This document shows positions 54,627 to 63,740 of a DNA stretch of 64,000 bases, one piece after another. The notes under the pieces are model-generated. The model was not told where the DNA came from, did no database searches, and saw nothing but the letters and a program-made list of their open reading frames with translations. The position numbers were made by a program, and so were the translations under genes. Position 1 is the first letter of the stretch, and every line of letters begins with the position of its first letter. Origin of the DNA: Sphingomonas sp. BK235 (GTDB lineage Bacteria > Pseudomonadota > Alphaproteobacteria > Sphingomonadales > Sphingomonadaceae); the NCBI RefSeq assembly GCF_004345855.1, contig NZ_SLXN01000002.1, forward strand, positions 1 through 64,000. Reading direction: 5' to 3'.

Positions 54627-57004
54627 GCGGTCGCCCCCGCCCGCGCGGTGTAGAGGCGCACGCCGAAGACCGGCCCGGCGCTGCTGCGATCGTGCGGCAG
54701 GAACTTGACGCGCACCGTCTTCTTGCCCGCGGTGAGCCCAAGCGGCAGCGGATAGTCGCGCTCGATGAAGGCGCCGGGCCGGTCGTTGTCGAGATGCTGG
54801 GTGGCGACCTTGACGTTGTCGACCAGGATGTCGAAGTCGCGCGCGCGCTCGCCGCCCCAATAGCTCGCCTGGAGCACCAGCGGCCCCGGCCGCACCTTCA
54901 TCGTGAACTCGATATAGCCGCCCGAGCGCGCGTCGCGCCCCTGCCGGCCGCGATAGGTGACGGGGTAGCTCAACTCGCTCGCCAGCTGGTGGTCGCGCTC
55001 GGGCTGCATCTCGCCGAGGAACATGACGTCGACCGAGCGCGCCGCCAGGTCGCGCAGCCGCGCCTGTTCGGCGGTGTAGGCGGCCTCCGCCTCGGCCCAG
55101 CCCGCGTCGGTGAAGCGCTTGAAATACACCGCGCTGCGCCGGCGATACTGGCGGTAGAAGGGGACGAAGTCGGTGTCGCCGGGGCGCACCACCCCGCGCG
55201 TGGCGTAGCGCGCCGCGGCGGCGTCGCGCAGGCCGAAGCCGGCGAGCACGTCGGCGCCGACCAGCGCGGGATCGGCACCGTCCCATTTGCCCTCGGCGGG
55301 GCCGAGGTCGGCGGCGAGCACCATCGGCCCGCGCAGCACCGCGATCGTGTCCGGATCGCCCGGCGCGCTCTCGGTGCGCAGCGCGAGCGGCAAGGTCAGC
55401 GCGATCGTGTCGCCCGCCTTCCAGCGCCGCGCGACGATCGCATAGCCGCGCGCGCGCGTCGGCGTCACCGCCGCGCCGTTGACGGTCACGCGCGCGCCGT
55501 CCCCCGCCCAGCCGGGCACGCGCAGCGCCACCGGGAAGGTGCCGCCGCGCAGTTCGGTGAAGCGCAGCGCCACCTCGCCCTCATAGGGGTAGCGGGTCGC
55601 GAGGCTCACCGTCGCGCGCCGCGTTGCCCAGCGCGCCTCGGCGGGGATGTAGAGGTTGACGTAGAAGGTGCCGTCGTCGCCTTCCCAGAAGATCGACTCG
55701 CCGTGCTTGGCGTGGCTCTCCATGCCCGAGCCGACGCAGCACCAGAAGGCGTCGTCCTTGGTGGTCGAATAGTCGCGCGCCGCGCCGCTCAGCAGCGGGG
55801 TCATATAGGTGAAGCCCCCGGTCGCCGGGTCCTGCGCGCTCATCACATGGTTGAGATGCGCGCGCTCGTAGAAGTCGAACAGCGCGCCGTCGGGCTGCCA
55901 CGACCAGAGGTGCCGCGCCAGCTTGAGCATGTTGTAGCTGTTGCAATGCTCGCACGTCTGCTCGGTGACGTGCTGCGCCACGGTATCGGGCTGGAAGAAA
56001 TATTCGCGGTCGGCATTGCCGCCGATGGCGTAGCTGTGGTGCTGCGTCACGCGATCGAAGAAGAAGCGCGCGGCCGCGGCCTTGGCGGGATCGCCGCCGC
56101 TCACCTCGTGGATCCGGGCGAGGCCGACGAGCTTGGGCACCTGCGTGTTGGCGTGGAAGTTGGCGAGCTTGTCCTCGCCCGCCGCCAGCGGGTCGAGCAC
56201 GCGATGATCGTAGAACAGCCGCGCCATGCGCAGCCAGCGCGCGTCGCCGGTGCGCGCGGACAGCTCGGCATAGCTGTCGTTCATGCCGCCATATTCGCAG
56301 CCGAGCACCTCCTCCAGCCGCGCCGCGTCGAGCGCGGTGAACACCCGCTCGAAATAGCCCGCGAGCCCGGTGGCGACGCGCAGCGCGGCGGCATTGCCCC
56401 AGGCGGCATGGACGTCGAGCAGCCCGGCGAACAGCTTGTGGACGGTGTACATCGGCGACCACGACCCGTTGAGGTCGAACCCGCCCGACTTGATCTCGCC
56501 GCGCACGATCTCGGGGAAGATCTCCTCGCCGTCGACGATCGTGCCGTCCTTCCGCTTGCGCCCGAGCGCGCCGACATAGCCGGTGCCACGCTTCGCCTGC
56601 GCCGTCGCCAGCTCGTCGACGATATAATCGGCGCGGCGGCGCAACTCGGCGTCGCCGGTCTGCTGCCAGGTGAGCGCGAGCGCGCTGAGATAATGGCCGA
56701 GCGTGTGGCCCGCGATCGTGTCGCTCTCCCAGCCACCGTAGATCTCGGCCTTGGGCGCCAGGCCGGCGTAGCGGTGGACATTGTGCAGCAGCCGGTCGGG
56801 CACCAGCCGGTGGAGATAGGCGCGGTTGACCTCCACCGCGGTAAGATAGTCGGACGGCGCCAGCCGCACGTCGGCGAGCGGCAGCGGGCGCGCGCGCACC
56901 ACGCGGTCCTCGGGCGCGGCGGCGGAGGCGGTGACCGGAAGCAGCGCGAGGGGCGCCAGCGTCGCGGCGCCCGCCATAAGCTCGCGGCGGGTCGTGCTCG
57001 GCAT
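54623..57004 (-). CDS. beta-L-arabinofuranosidase (GH127/GH146 type), Tat-exported
   Basis: The 793-aa precursor has a Tat-like signal (TTRRELMAG, then a hydrophobic stretch to ASAAA at 30). The catalytic (alpha/alpha)6 domain carries the zinc/cysteine site known from HypBA1: Glu352 and Cys354 in CEHCNSYNML, and the Cys422-Cys423 pair in FWCCVGSGMESHAKHGE; one of this pair would be the nucleophile. Beta-sandwich domains follow (about 450-790). HypBA1-type enzymes release L-arabinose from beta-arabinofuranosyl-hydroxyproline. GAGGAGAG precedes ATG 57004. It heads the unit with the Ldh and DUF885 genes. Confidence 0.9.
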   Translation of the reverse strand: MPSTTRRELMAGAATLAPLALLPVTASAAAPEDRVVRARPLPLADVRLAPSDYLTAVEVNRAYLHRLVPDRLLHNVHRYAGLAPKAEIYGGWESDTIAGHTLGHYLSALALTWQQTGDAELRRRADYIVDELATAQAKRGTGYVGALGRKRKDGTIVDGEEIFPEIVRGEIKSGGFDLNGSWSPMYTVHKLFAGLLDVHAAWGNAAALRVATGLAGYFERVFTALDAARLEEVLGCEYGGMNDSYAELSARTGDARWLRMARLFYDHRVLDPLAAGEDKLANFHANTQVPKLVGLARIHEVSGGDPAKAAAARFFFDRVTQHHSYAIGGNADREYFFQPDTVAQHVTEQTCEHCNSYNMLKLARHLWSWQPDGALFDFYERAHLNHVMSAQDPATGGFTYMTPLLSGAARDYSTTKDDAFWCCVGSGMESHAKHGESIFWEGDDGTFYVNLYIPAEARWATRRATVSLATRYPYEGEVALRFTELRGGTFPVALRVPGWAGDGARVTVNGAAVTPTRARGYAIVARRWKAGDTIALTLPLALRTESAPGDPDTIAVLRGPMVLAADLGPAEGKWDGADPALVGADVLAGFGLRDAAAARYATRGVVRPGDTDFVPFYRQYRRRSAVYFKRFTDAGWAEAEAAYTAEQARLRDLAARSVDVMFLGEMQPERDHQLASELSYPVTYRGRQGRDARSGGYIEFTMKVRPGPLVLQASYWGGERARDFDILVDNVKVATQHLDNDRPGAFIERDYPLPLGLTAGKKTVRVKFLPHDRSSAGPVFGVRLYTARAGATA

Positions 57005-57074
57005 GGTCTCTCCTCGTGCGTGGTTAAGGTGGGGCAAGAGGACTGTGTCACGGCGCAGCGATAGGCACAATAGA

Positions 57075-57084
57075 ATCGTATACT
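57075..57084 (-). promoter_or_regulatory. putative GntR-type operator before the arabinosidase gene
   Basis: On the minus strand AGTATACGAT is identical to the motif before the DapA-family gene. It lies 71-80 bases upstream of the arabinosidase ATG, in the gap between this gene and the C26 amidotransferase gene. Confidence 0.55.
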
Positions 57085-57199
57085 GTAGGCCCGAGCCGAT
57101 GAGGACGCTCTCTCTCCCTTGACGGAAGAAGGCGCGGCGGCGCTTCCTTCCGCGAACCAGCACGCGTCATGCCTCTCGCGGGCGTTCCGTCTGGCCGTA

Positions 57200-57955
57200 T
57201 CAGTTCGCCCGCTCGCCTTCCCCGCGCAGCGCGGCGCCGATCAGCGCGAAGAACGCTTGGCTGCCCGCGCTGGAGTCGACGTCCCACTCCGGATGCCATT
57301 GCACCGCCAGCACCTCCGCGCCGCAGCCGGGCGCCGCGACCGCCTCGATCACGCCGTCGTCGCTCGACCGCGCCTCGACGCGCAACCCGCCGCCGAGCCG
57401 GTCGATCGCCTGTTCGTGGACCGAGTGGACCGTCAGTCGCCGCTCCCCCGTCGCGCGCGCCAGCCGCCCCTCGGGCGCGAGCTGGACGTCGTGGCGCAGC
57501 GTGAACAGCTCGGCATAGTCACGCTGCGCCCAGCTGCCGCCGCGCAGGTGGCGGCCGCAGCACGGGTCGGCCGAGAGCGAGCCGCCGAACAGCACGTTGA
57601 TCTCCTGCAACCCGCGGCAGATGCCGAACACCGGCTTGCCCGCGGCGATCATCGCGTCCGCCAGCGACAGCGCCACCTCGTCGCGCTCCGGGTCGAGCGC
57701 CTCGGCCGGCAGGTCGAGCGTGCCGCCGTAGCGCTCCGGCGCGACGTGCGAGCGCGATCCCGTCAGCAGCAGCCCGTCGAGCGGCGCGGCCAGCGCGGCG
57801 GCCTCGTTGGCGCCGGTCAGCGCGGGCACCAGCAGCACGGTCGCGCCCGATACCGCGGCGAGCGGGCGGACGAAGCGGCTCGCCACCGCCTGCACGGGGC
57901 GATGCGCCACCTCGTTGCAGCAGAGCACCCCGATCAGCGGCCGCCGCGACGCCAT
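57200..57955 (-). CDS. gamma-glutamyl-hydrolase-like class I amidotransferase (peptidase C26)
   Basis: The 251-aa protein has the nucleophile Cys in VFGICRGLQEINVLFGG and the His-Glu pair in LAVQWHPEWD, as in PuuD-type gamma-glutamyl-GABA hydrolases. No polyamine genes are near, so the substrate is open. It follows the serine acetyltransferase gene after two bases and precedes the arabinosidase unit by 195 bases; membership of that unit is not supported. Confidence 0.88.
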   Translation of the reverse strand: MASRRPLIGVLCCNEVAHRPVQAVASRFVRPLAAVSGATVLLVPALTGANEAAALAAPLDGLLLTGSRSHVAPERYGGTLDLPAEALDPERDEVALSLADAMIAAGKPVFGICRGLQEINVLFGGSLSADPCCGRHLRGGSWAQRDYAELFTLRHDVQLAPEGRLARATGERRLTVHSVHEQAIDRLGGGLRVEARSSDDGVIEAVAAPGCGAEVLAVQWHPEWDVDSSAGSQAFFALIGAALRGEGERAN

Positions 57956-57957
57956 GT

Positions 57958-58914
57958 TCAGTCTCCCGCCAGTCCGTCGCGCCAGCGCTCGCCGTCGGCG
58001 GGCGCGAGCACGCGCGCCACCGGCTGCGCGACGATGCGCCCCGGCGGCACGTCCTCGAGCAGCCAGACGTTGCCGCCGATCATCGCGCCGCGCCCGATCG
58101 TCACACGGCCGAGGATCGTCGCGCCGGCGTAGATCACCACGTCATCCTCGACGATCGGATGACGTGCGTAGCGCTCGCGCGGGCGATCGGGCGCGTCGCA
58201 CAGCGGCGTGCGCGCGCCGAGCGTGACGTGCTGGTAAAGCCGCACGCGCTCGCCGATGATCGCGGTCTCGCCGATCACCACGCCGGTGCCGTGATCGATG
58301 AAGAAATGCGCGCCGATCGTCGCGCCGGGGTGGATGTCGACCCCGGTGCGCTCGTTGGCGATCTCGGAGATCAGCCGCGCGGTGATCGGCGCGCCGAGCT
58401 GGTAGAGCGGGTGCGCGATGCGGTGGTGCAGGCTGGCGATCGCGCCGGGGTAGCAGACCAGGATCTCGTCCGCGCTGCGCGCCGCCGGATCGCCGAGGAA
58501 GGCCGCGGCGACGTCGCTGTCGATCAGCCGCCGCACCTCGCCGAGCGTGGCGAGGAACAGCCGCACGATCGTCGCGGGCTGTTCGGGATCGAACGCGCCG
58601 CTGCGCGCCTCGGCCTGCCAATAGGCCAGTTCGGCACCGATCTCGCGCTCCAGCTCGGCCGCGGCGGCGAGCAGTTTGGCGGCGACGAAGCCGTCCTCCT
58701 CGGCCGCACCGCCGCGATACTGGCCGAGCCGGCGCGGGAAGAGCGCGGCGGCGAGCGTCTCGACCACGCGCTCCAGCGCCGCGCGCGACGGGAAGGTGCG
58801 CGCCTCCTCGGACGGGTGGCCGGCGCGCCAGTCGTCGCGCCCGCGCCGCAGCGCCAGTACCGCCGCGGCGATCGCCGAGCCCTCACCCGCCCCGCTCGCC
58901 GCCCCGTCGCTCAT
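57958..58914 (-). CDS. serine O-acetyltransferase, EpsC-type
   Basis: The 318-aa protein has a helical N-terminal part and a left-handed beta-helix with the active-site region GVDIHPGATIGAHFFIDHGTGVVIGE and YQHVTLGA, characteristic of CysE/EpsC enzymes that acetylate serine for cysteine synthesis. It is longer at the N-terminus than E. coli CysE, as EpsC members are. ATG 58914 is preferred to the open frame to 58959. Confidence 0.9.
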   Translation of the reverse strand: MSDGAASGAGEGSAIAAAVLALRRGRDDWRAGHPSEEARTFPSRAALERVVETLAAALFPRRLGQYRGGAAEEDGFVAAKLLAAAAELEREIGAELAYWQAEARSGAFDPEQPATIVRLFLATLGEVRRLIDSDVAAAFLGDPAARSADEILVCYPGAIASLHHRIAHPLYQLGAPITARLISEIANERTGVDIHPGATIGAHFFIDHGTGVVIGETAIIGERVRLYQHVTLGARTPLCDAPDRPRERYARHPIVEDDVVIYAGATILGRVTIGRGAMIGGNVWLLEDVPPGRIVAQPVARVLAPADGERWRDGLAGD

Positions 58915-59021
58915 GCCTCGCCTCTCGCCCGTTGGTCCGAGCCGCGAGTCATACCCCACCAGGCGAGTAGGTGATCCAAGCTTTTCTTGCGCGGCGAGGA
59001 GGTTCGCGCGCCTCGCATCGG

Positions 59022-60503
59022 TCAGGCGCGCTGCAACGCGCGGGCGCGGCGGCGCTGCACCGAGCTGCCGATCCCCATCGCCTCGCGATATTTCGCGACC
59101 GTCCGCCGCGCGATCCCGAAGCCCTTGGCGTTGAGCAGCTCCACCAGCGTGTCGTCGGACAGGATCGTGTCGCCCTCGCCCGCGATCAGCGCGCGGATCG
59201 CGCTCTTCACCGCCTCGGCCGATACCGCGTCGCCGCCGTCCGCCGCGGCGATCGCCGAGGTGAAGAAATATTTCAGCTCGAACAGGCCGCGCGCGCAGCT
59301 GAGATATTTGTTGCTGGTGACGCGGCTGACGGTCGATTCGTGCAGCTCGATCGCGTCGGCCACCTGGCGCAGCGTCAGCGGGCGCAGGTGCGCGACGCCG
59401 TGAAGAAAGAACGCCTCCTGCTGGCGCACGATCTCGGTGGCGACGCGGATGATGGTGCGCTGGCGCTGGTCGAGCGCCTTCACCAGCCAGTTGGCGCTGG
59501 CGAGCTTCTCGGCGAGCCAGGTCTTGCCCGCGCGGTCCTGCGCGCCGCCGGCCAGCTCGCTGTAATAGCTCTTGTTGACCAGCACGCGCGGCAGCGTCGC
59601 GGCGTTGAGCTCGATCGCCCAGCCGCCGCGCGCGCGCGTCACGGTGAGGTCGGGGATCACCGGCGCGGGCGCGTCGCCGCCGTAGCGGAAGCCGGGCTTG
59701 GGGTCATAGCCGCGCAGCTCGCGGATCATGTCCGCCATATCCTCGTCGTCGGCGCGGCAGATCTTCTTCAGCCGCGCCAGCTCGCCGCGCGCGAGCAGGT
59801 CGAGATGGTCGAGCAGCCGCGCCATCATCGGGTCGTAGCGGTCGGCGTCGCGCGCCTGGATCGCGAGACATTCGGCGAGGTCGCGCGCGCCCACGCCGGT
59901 GGGCTCGAACTTCTGGATCGCGGCGAGCACCGCCTCGACGCGCGCGAGCGGCACGCCGAGCCGCTGCGCGACGTCGTGCAGGTCGGCGCGGAGGTAGCCG
60001 GCCTCGTCGATCTGGTCGATCAGCGCGCGCGCGACGAAGAGGTCGGTCGCGTCGAAGGTCGCGCCGGCCTGGGCGAGCAGCACGTCGGCGAGGCTCTCGC
60101 TGGTGTCGGCGAACGAGTCGAAGTCGATCGCCTCGCCGCTGCCGCTGCCGCTGCCCGGGCCGAGGTCGCCGATCCGCTCGGCCGCCGACTCGCTCGGGCC
60201 GTCGTCGAAGCGTTCGGCGGCGATGTCGACGTCGAGCGACTCGCCCGCGCCCTCGCCCGCCATCACCAGCTCGTCGGCACCGGCGGGCTCGTCGCGCGGC
60301 GCCTCGGCGGCCTCGGGTGCGGCGACGGGCGCGTCCTCGGCGGGCGCGCTCGACTCGAGCAGCGGGTTGCGCTCGAGTTCCTCGGCGATCACGCCCTCGA
60401 TCTCGAGGTTGCTCAGCGCCAGCAGCTTGATCGCCTGCTGGAGCTGCGGCGTCATCACCAGCGACTGCGACTGCCGCAGGTCGAGGCGCGGGGCGAGGCT
60501 CAC
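59022..60503 (-). CDS. rpoN: RNA polymerase sigma-54 factor
   Basis: The 493-aa sigma factor has region I (LRQSQSLVMTPQLQQAIKLL), an acidic region II (about 50-110), the core-binding domain and the C-terminal RpoN box ARRTVAKYRE that contacts the -24 promoter element. It needs an AAA+ activator, none of which is encoded in this window. It lies 28 bases after lptB, the usual lpt-rpoN order. Confidence 0.97.
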   Translation of the reverse strand: MSLAPRLDLRQSQSLVMTPQLQQAIKLLALSNLEIEGVIAEELERNPLLESSAPAEDAPVAAPEAAEAPRDEPAGADELVMAGEGAGESLDVDIAAERFDDGPSESAAERIGDLGPGSGSGSGEAIDFDSFADTSESLADVLLAQAGATFDATDLFVARALIDQIDEAGYLRADLHDVAQRLGVPLARVEAVLAAIQKFEPTGVGARDLAECLAIQARDADRYDPMMARLLDHLDLLARGELARLKKICRADDEDMADMIRELRGYDPKPGFRYGGDAPAPVIPDLTVTRARGGWAIELNAATLPRVLVNKSYYSELAGGAQDRAGKTWLAEKLASANWLVKALDQRQRTIIRVATEIVRQQEAFFLHGVAHLRPLTLRQVADAIELHESTVSRVTSNKYLSCARGLFELKYFFTSAIAAADGGDAVSAEAVKSAIRALIAGEGDTILSDDTLVELLNAKGFGIARRTVAKYREAMGIGSSVQRRRARALQRA

Positions 60504-60531
60504 GGGATGACGGGTCCGCGGCGCATCGGCC

Positions 60532-61326
60532 TCACAGCGTGAAGCTCTCGCCCAGATAGAGGCGGCGGACGTTCTCGTCGCGCACCAGCTCCTCGGGGCT
60601 GCCGGTGAACAGCACCTTGCCGTCGTAGATGATGTAGCCGCGGTCGACGATGTCGAGCGTCTCGCGCACGTTGTGATCGGTGATCAGCACGCCGATGCCG
60701 CGCTCCTTGAGCTGGCAGACAAGGTCGCGAATGTCGGCGATCGAGATTGGGTCGATGCCCGCGAACGGCTCGTCGAGCAGCATGATCGACGGGTCGGCCG
60801 CGAGCGCGCGCGCGATCTCGGCGCGGCGGCGCTCGCCGCCGGACAGCGCCATCGCGGGCGCGTCGCGCAGCCGGGTGAGGCCGAAATCGGCGAGCAGCGT
60901 CTCCAGCTTCTCGGCGCGCGCGGCGGCATCGGGCTCGGACAGCTCGAGCACCGTCAGGATGTTCTTCTCGATCGTCAGCCCGCGGAAGATCGAGGTCTCC
61001 TGCGGCAGATAGCCGAGGCCGAGGATGGCGCGGCGGTACATCGGCAGGCCGGTAATATCGTCGCCGTCGAGCATGATCCGGCCGGAGTCGGGCTTCACCA
61101 GCCCCATCACCGAGTAGAAACAGGTGGTCTTGCCCGCGCCATTGGGGCCGAGCAGCCCGATCACCTCGCCGTGGCCGACCGACACCGACACGTCGGTGAG
61201 CACCACGCGCTTGTCATAGCTCTTGGCGATCGAGACGACCTGGAGCCCGCTCTGCACCGGCGCCTCGTGGATCGGCGCGACCTGGTCGAGCGACTCGCGG
61301 TCGAGCTGGGTGGTGACGCTGTCCAT
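60532..61326 (-). CDS. lptB: LPS export ABC transporter ATPase LptB
   Basis: The 264-aa ATPase powers LPS extraction with LptFG. Walker A is GPNGAGKTT, the signature LSGGERRR, Walker B IMLLDEPFAGID, and the switch His in ITDHNVRE. An N-terminal extension of about 25 residues precedes the conserved start. ATG 61326 has GAGG 10 bases upstream; ATG 61344 has none. It is separated from lptA by a palindromic repeat. Confidence 0.96.
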   Translation of the reverse strand: MDSVTTQLDRESLDQVAPIHEAPVQSGLQVVSIAKSYDKRVVLTDVSVSVGHGEVIGLLGPNGAGKTTCFYSVMGLVKPDSGRIMLDGDDITGLPMYRRAILGLGYLPQETSIFRGLTIEKNILTVLELSEPDAAARAEKLETLLADFGLTRLRDAPAMALSGGERRRAEIARALAADPSIMLLDEPFAGIDPISIADIRDLVCQLKERGIGVLITDHNVRETLDIVDRGYIIYDGKVLFTGSPEELVRDENVRRLYLGESFTL

Positions 61327-61537
61327 CGGCGATCGACCTCGCATAACAGGGTTACCGGATCGCTAACGTGGCCCGGTTGGCAGGGAACGTGCATGCCCGA
61401 TCGGCGCCGGCGTTTGAAGAGGGGACGTGACGAGCGGTGTGCCGGCGGGGGTGAGGGGCGGCGTGCGACCGAGTATCGCCAGACGGGCCCTTGTAGCGGA
61501 GCGTGCCAAGAGGCTGGCGCTCCGCGCCTCCCAGATC

Positions 61538-61633
61538 GTCATCCCGGACTTGTTCCGGGATCCATGGTTCAGCAAGCTCCGCAAGCGTTGCTCCTGCGGA
61601 GCGGTGGATCCCGGAACAAGTCCGGGATGACGG
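61538..61633. repeat. 97-bp palindromic repeat, copy 8
   Basis: Intact arms begin CGTCATCCCGGACTTGTTCC and end GAACAAGTCCGGGATGACGG. It occupies the 342-base gap between lptA and lptB, which holds no gene I can support. Confidence 0.88.
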
Positions 61634-61668
61634 CAGGATCGTAGCGTTCTCGTGAGGAGCGCCCCGCC

Positions 61669-62217
61669 TCAGTTCCGCTTCGGTACCGAGAACGTCCCCG
61701 TCACGCGCCCGCTCGGCGCCTGGGTCACATTGCCCGCGCTGCCCGCACCGCCCGCCACCGCGGAGCCGTCGATCACCGCGCGTCCGGTATCGAGGTTGAT
61801 CGTCAGCCGGCCGCCGTTGACGGTGTTGCCCGCCTGGGTCAGCCGCACCGCGCCCAGCATCGTGATGACGCGGCGGTTGAGGTCATAGACCGCGAAATTG
61901 CTCCGCGCGGTCTGGTCTGGCCGGGTCACCGTCACCCCGCCCGCGGCGTCGAGCCGCGACACCTGCGGGTTCCCGTTCTCGATCTGCCCGGTGTAGGCGA
62001 CCGTCATCCGCGCCGCGTCGAGCGTCATCTCGGCCTGGCGCACCTTGACGTTGCCCGCCAGCACCGCGCGGTTGGCGCGATCCTGCAACTCGATATGGTC
62101 CGCGCCGAAATCGATCGGCGCGGCGCTGTTGTGGCGCGTCTGCGCCGCCGCCGCGCCCGCGAGCAGCAGGGCCAGCAGCGGGAGTCGGCGGGCGACCGGG
62201 GCGAGAGGGCGCGGCAT
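61669..62217 (-). CDS. lptA: LPS transport periplasmic protein LptA
   Basis: The 182-aa precursor has a signal peptide (residues 1-25, ending AAAQ) and an OstA-type beta-jellyroll (IDFGADHIELQDRANRAVLAGNVKVRQ; VYDLNRRVITMLGAVRLTQ). LptA forms the periplasmic bridge for LPS from LptC to LptD. It follows lptC by 12 bases. Confidence 0.94.
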   Translation of the reverse strand: MPRPLAPVARRLPLLALLLAGAAAAQTRHNSAAPIDFGADHIELQDRANRAVLAGNVKVRQAEMTLDAARMTVAYTGQIENGNPQVSRLDAAGGVTVTRPDQTARSNFAVYDLNRRVITMLGAVRLTQAGNTVNGGRLTINLDTGRAVIDGSAVAGGAGSAGNVTQAPSGRVTGTFSVPKRN

Positions 62218-62229
62218 CCGGCGTTCCTT

Positions 62230-62862
62230 CTATTTTCTCGGGTCGATCCGCAAGCGTGCATTGCCGTCGATCGTCACCGTACGGGCCTCCAGATCGGCGC
62301 GCATGCGATCGCCGCGGAACGCGCCCTGGCGCACCGTGCCCGTCACCGCGCCGGTGGAGCGCAGCTTGCGCGTCTTCAGGTCGACTACCGCGTCGGTCGT
62401 GTCGAGCGTATAATTGTTCGGGCCGCGCACCTTGATCGGCCCGTCGACGTTCACCTGCTCGCTGTCCATGTCGTAGCGGCCGGTCGGCGCGGTCATCTCG
62501 GCCGGCCCGTCGGACAGGCGGATCGCGGCGGCGAGGTCGCGGATCCCCACCACCGGCTCGGCCGAGCTCTTCTGCAGCGCCGATCCTGCGGAGAGCACGA
62601 AGGGTTGCCCCTTGGTATCGGTGCCGCGGTAGCGCGCCTGCTGGATCTTGAGCCGCTCGCGCGCCACCTCGACGCGGTTCTTGTCGAGCACGAAGGAGGC
62701 GTCGCCCCCCATCGTCAGCGGCGCCATCACGAGAAAGGCGAACAGCACGCCGATCGAGAGCGGCAGCACGCGGTTGGCGGTGGCGATCAGGCGATCGTGG
62801 CGCCCGCCGGGCTGCGCCCAGCGCTGACGCTCCGAGCGCGTGCGGATCGCCACCTCAGACAT
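62230..62862 (-). CDS. lptC: LPS export protein LptC
   Basis: The 210-aa protein has one N-terminal transmembrane helix (about 32-50) and a periplasmic jellyroll (about 60-205, with GPIKVRGPNNYTLDTTDAVV). LptC links the inner-membrane LptBFG complex to LptA. ATG 62862 overlaps the end of rnd by 8 bases. Confidence 0.93.
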   Translation of the reverse strand: MSEVAIRTRSERQRWAQPGGRHDRLIATANRVLPLSIGVLFAFLVMAPLTMGGDASFVLDKNRVEVARERLKIQQARYRGTDTKGQPFVLSAGSALQKSSAEPVVGIRDLAAAIRLSDGPAEMTAPTGRYDMDSEQVNVDGPIKVRGPNNYTLDTTDAVVDLKTRKLRSTGAVTGTVRQGAFRGDRMRADLEARTVTIDGNARLRIDPRK

Positions 62863-63475
62863 GCGCGAAGATGTCCACCTCGGGCCAGCCGGCGAGGTCG
62901 AGCTCGGCGCGCGCGGGCAGGAAGTCGAAACACGCCTGCGCCAGCGCGGTGCGCCCCTCGCGCGCGAGGCGCCGGTCGAGCTCGTCGCGCAGCCGGTGGA
63001 GGAAGCGCACGTCGGAGGCGGCATAGTCGCGCTGCGCCTCGCTCAGCTCGGGGCCGCCCCAGTCGGACGATTGCTGCTGCTTCGAGATGTCCTGGCCGAG
63101 CAGCTCGCGCACCAGCTCCTTCAGCCCGTGGCGATCGGTATAGGTGCGCACCAGCCGCGACGCGGTCTTGGTGCAATAGACCGGCGCCGCCACGACGCCG
63201 AGATAATGCCGGATCGCGGCGATGTCGAAGCGCGCGAAATGATACAGCTTCACCCGCGCCGGATCGGCGAGCACGGCGCGCAGCACCGGCGCGGCATAGT
63301 CGCTGCCGGGGTTGAAGCGGACGAGATGCTCGTCGCCGCTACCATCCGACAATTGCACCAGGCAGAGCCGGTCGCGCGGGGTGATCAGCCCCATCGTCTC
63401 GGTGTCGACCGCGATCGCAGCGCCCGGCGCGAACACGTCGCCGGGCAGATCTTCCTCGTGAAAATGAACAGCCAT
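62855..63475 (-). CDS. rnd: ribonuclease D
   Basis: The 206-aa DEDD exonuclease has ExoI in AIAVDTETMG, ExoII in HFARFDIAAI and ExoIII in DYAASDVRFLH, covering the catalytic domain only; the HRDC domains of E. coli RNase D are absent, as in other alphaproteobacteria. It trims 3' ends of tRNA and small RNAs. ATG 63475 fits the family start, and lptC follows with overlap. Confidence 0.94.
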   Translation of the reverse strand: MAVHFHEEDLPGDVFAPGAAIAVDTETMGLITPRDRLCLVQLSDGSGDEHLVRFNPGSDYAAPVLRAVLADPARVKLYHFARFDIAAIRHYLGVVAAPVYCTKTASRLVRTYTDRHGLKELVRELLGQDISKQQQSSDWGGPELSEAQRDYAASDVRFLHRLRDELDRRLAREGRTALAQACFDFLPARAELDLAGWPEVDIFAHV

Positions 63476-63740
63476 GCGGCTGGCTCTAGCGGGGAGGCGG
63501 CGCGGGCTCAACGCGTTCGTTCGGTTGCGTCTGCGACGGACGGTGGCGCGCGCGCGACAGGAAGCAAGTGACTGGCGCGCCGGTAAAGAAAAGACTCGCA
63601 CAACGATTCGACGGCGCGGAATTGATCGGCTATGACAGGTGATGCGGCGCAATAGGACCTGCGCCCGGAGAACCGCGTTCGCCGTCCTGCGCGTGGTCTC
63701 GTTGAGAATGTTCGGGCGGACCGGGAAGACGAACAGGGTT

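Noticed and set aside
53607..55286. A 559-residue single product covering the Ldh-family gene
   Set aside because: The first 220 residues are a shadow of the arabinosidase 3' end; the Ldh family starts at GTG 54626.
57200..58914. Membership of the C26 hydrolase and EpsC genes in the arabinosidase operon
   Set aside because: A 195-base gap holding the putative operator separates them from the arabinosidase gene, and their functions do not fit the pathway in an obvious way.
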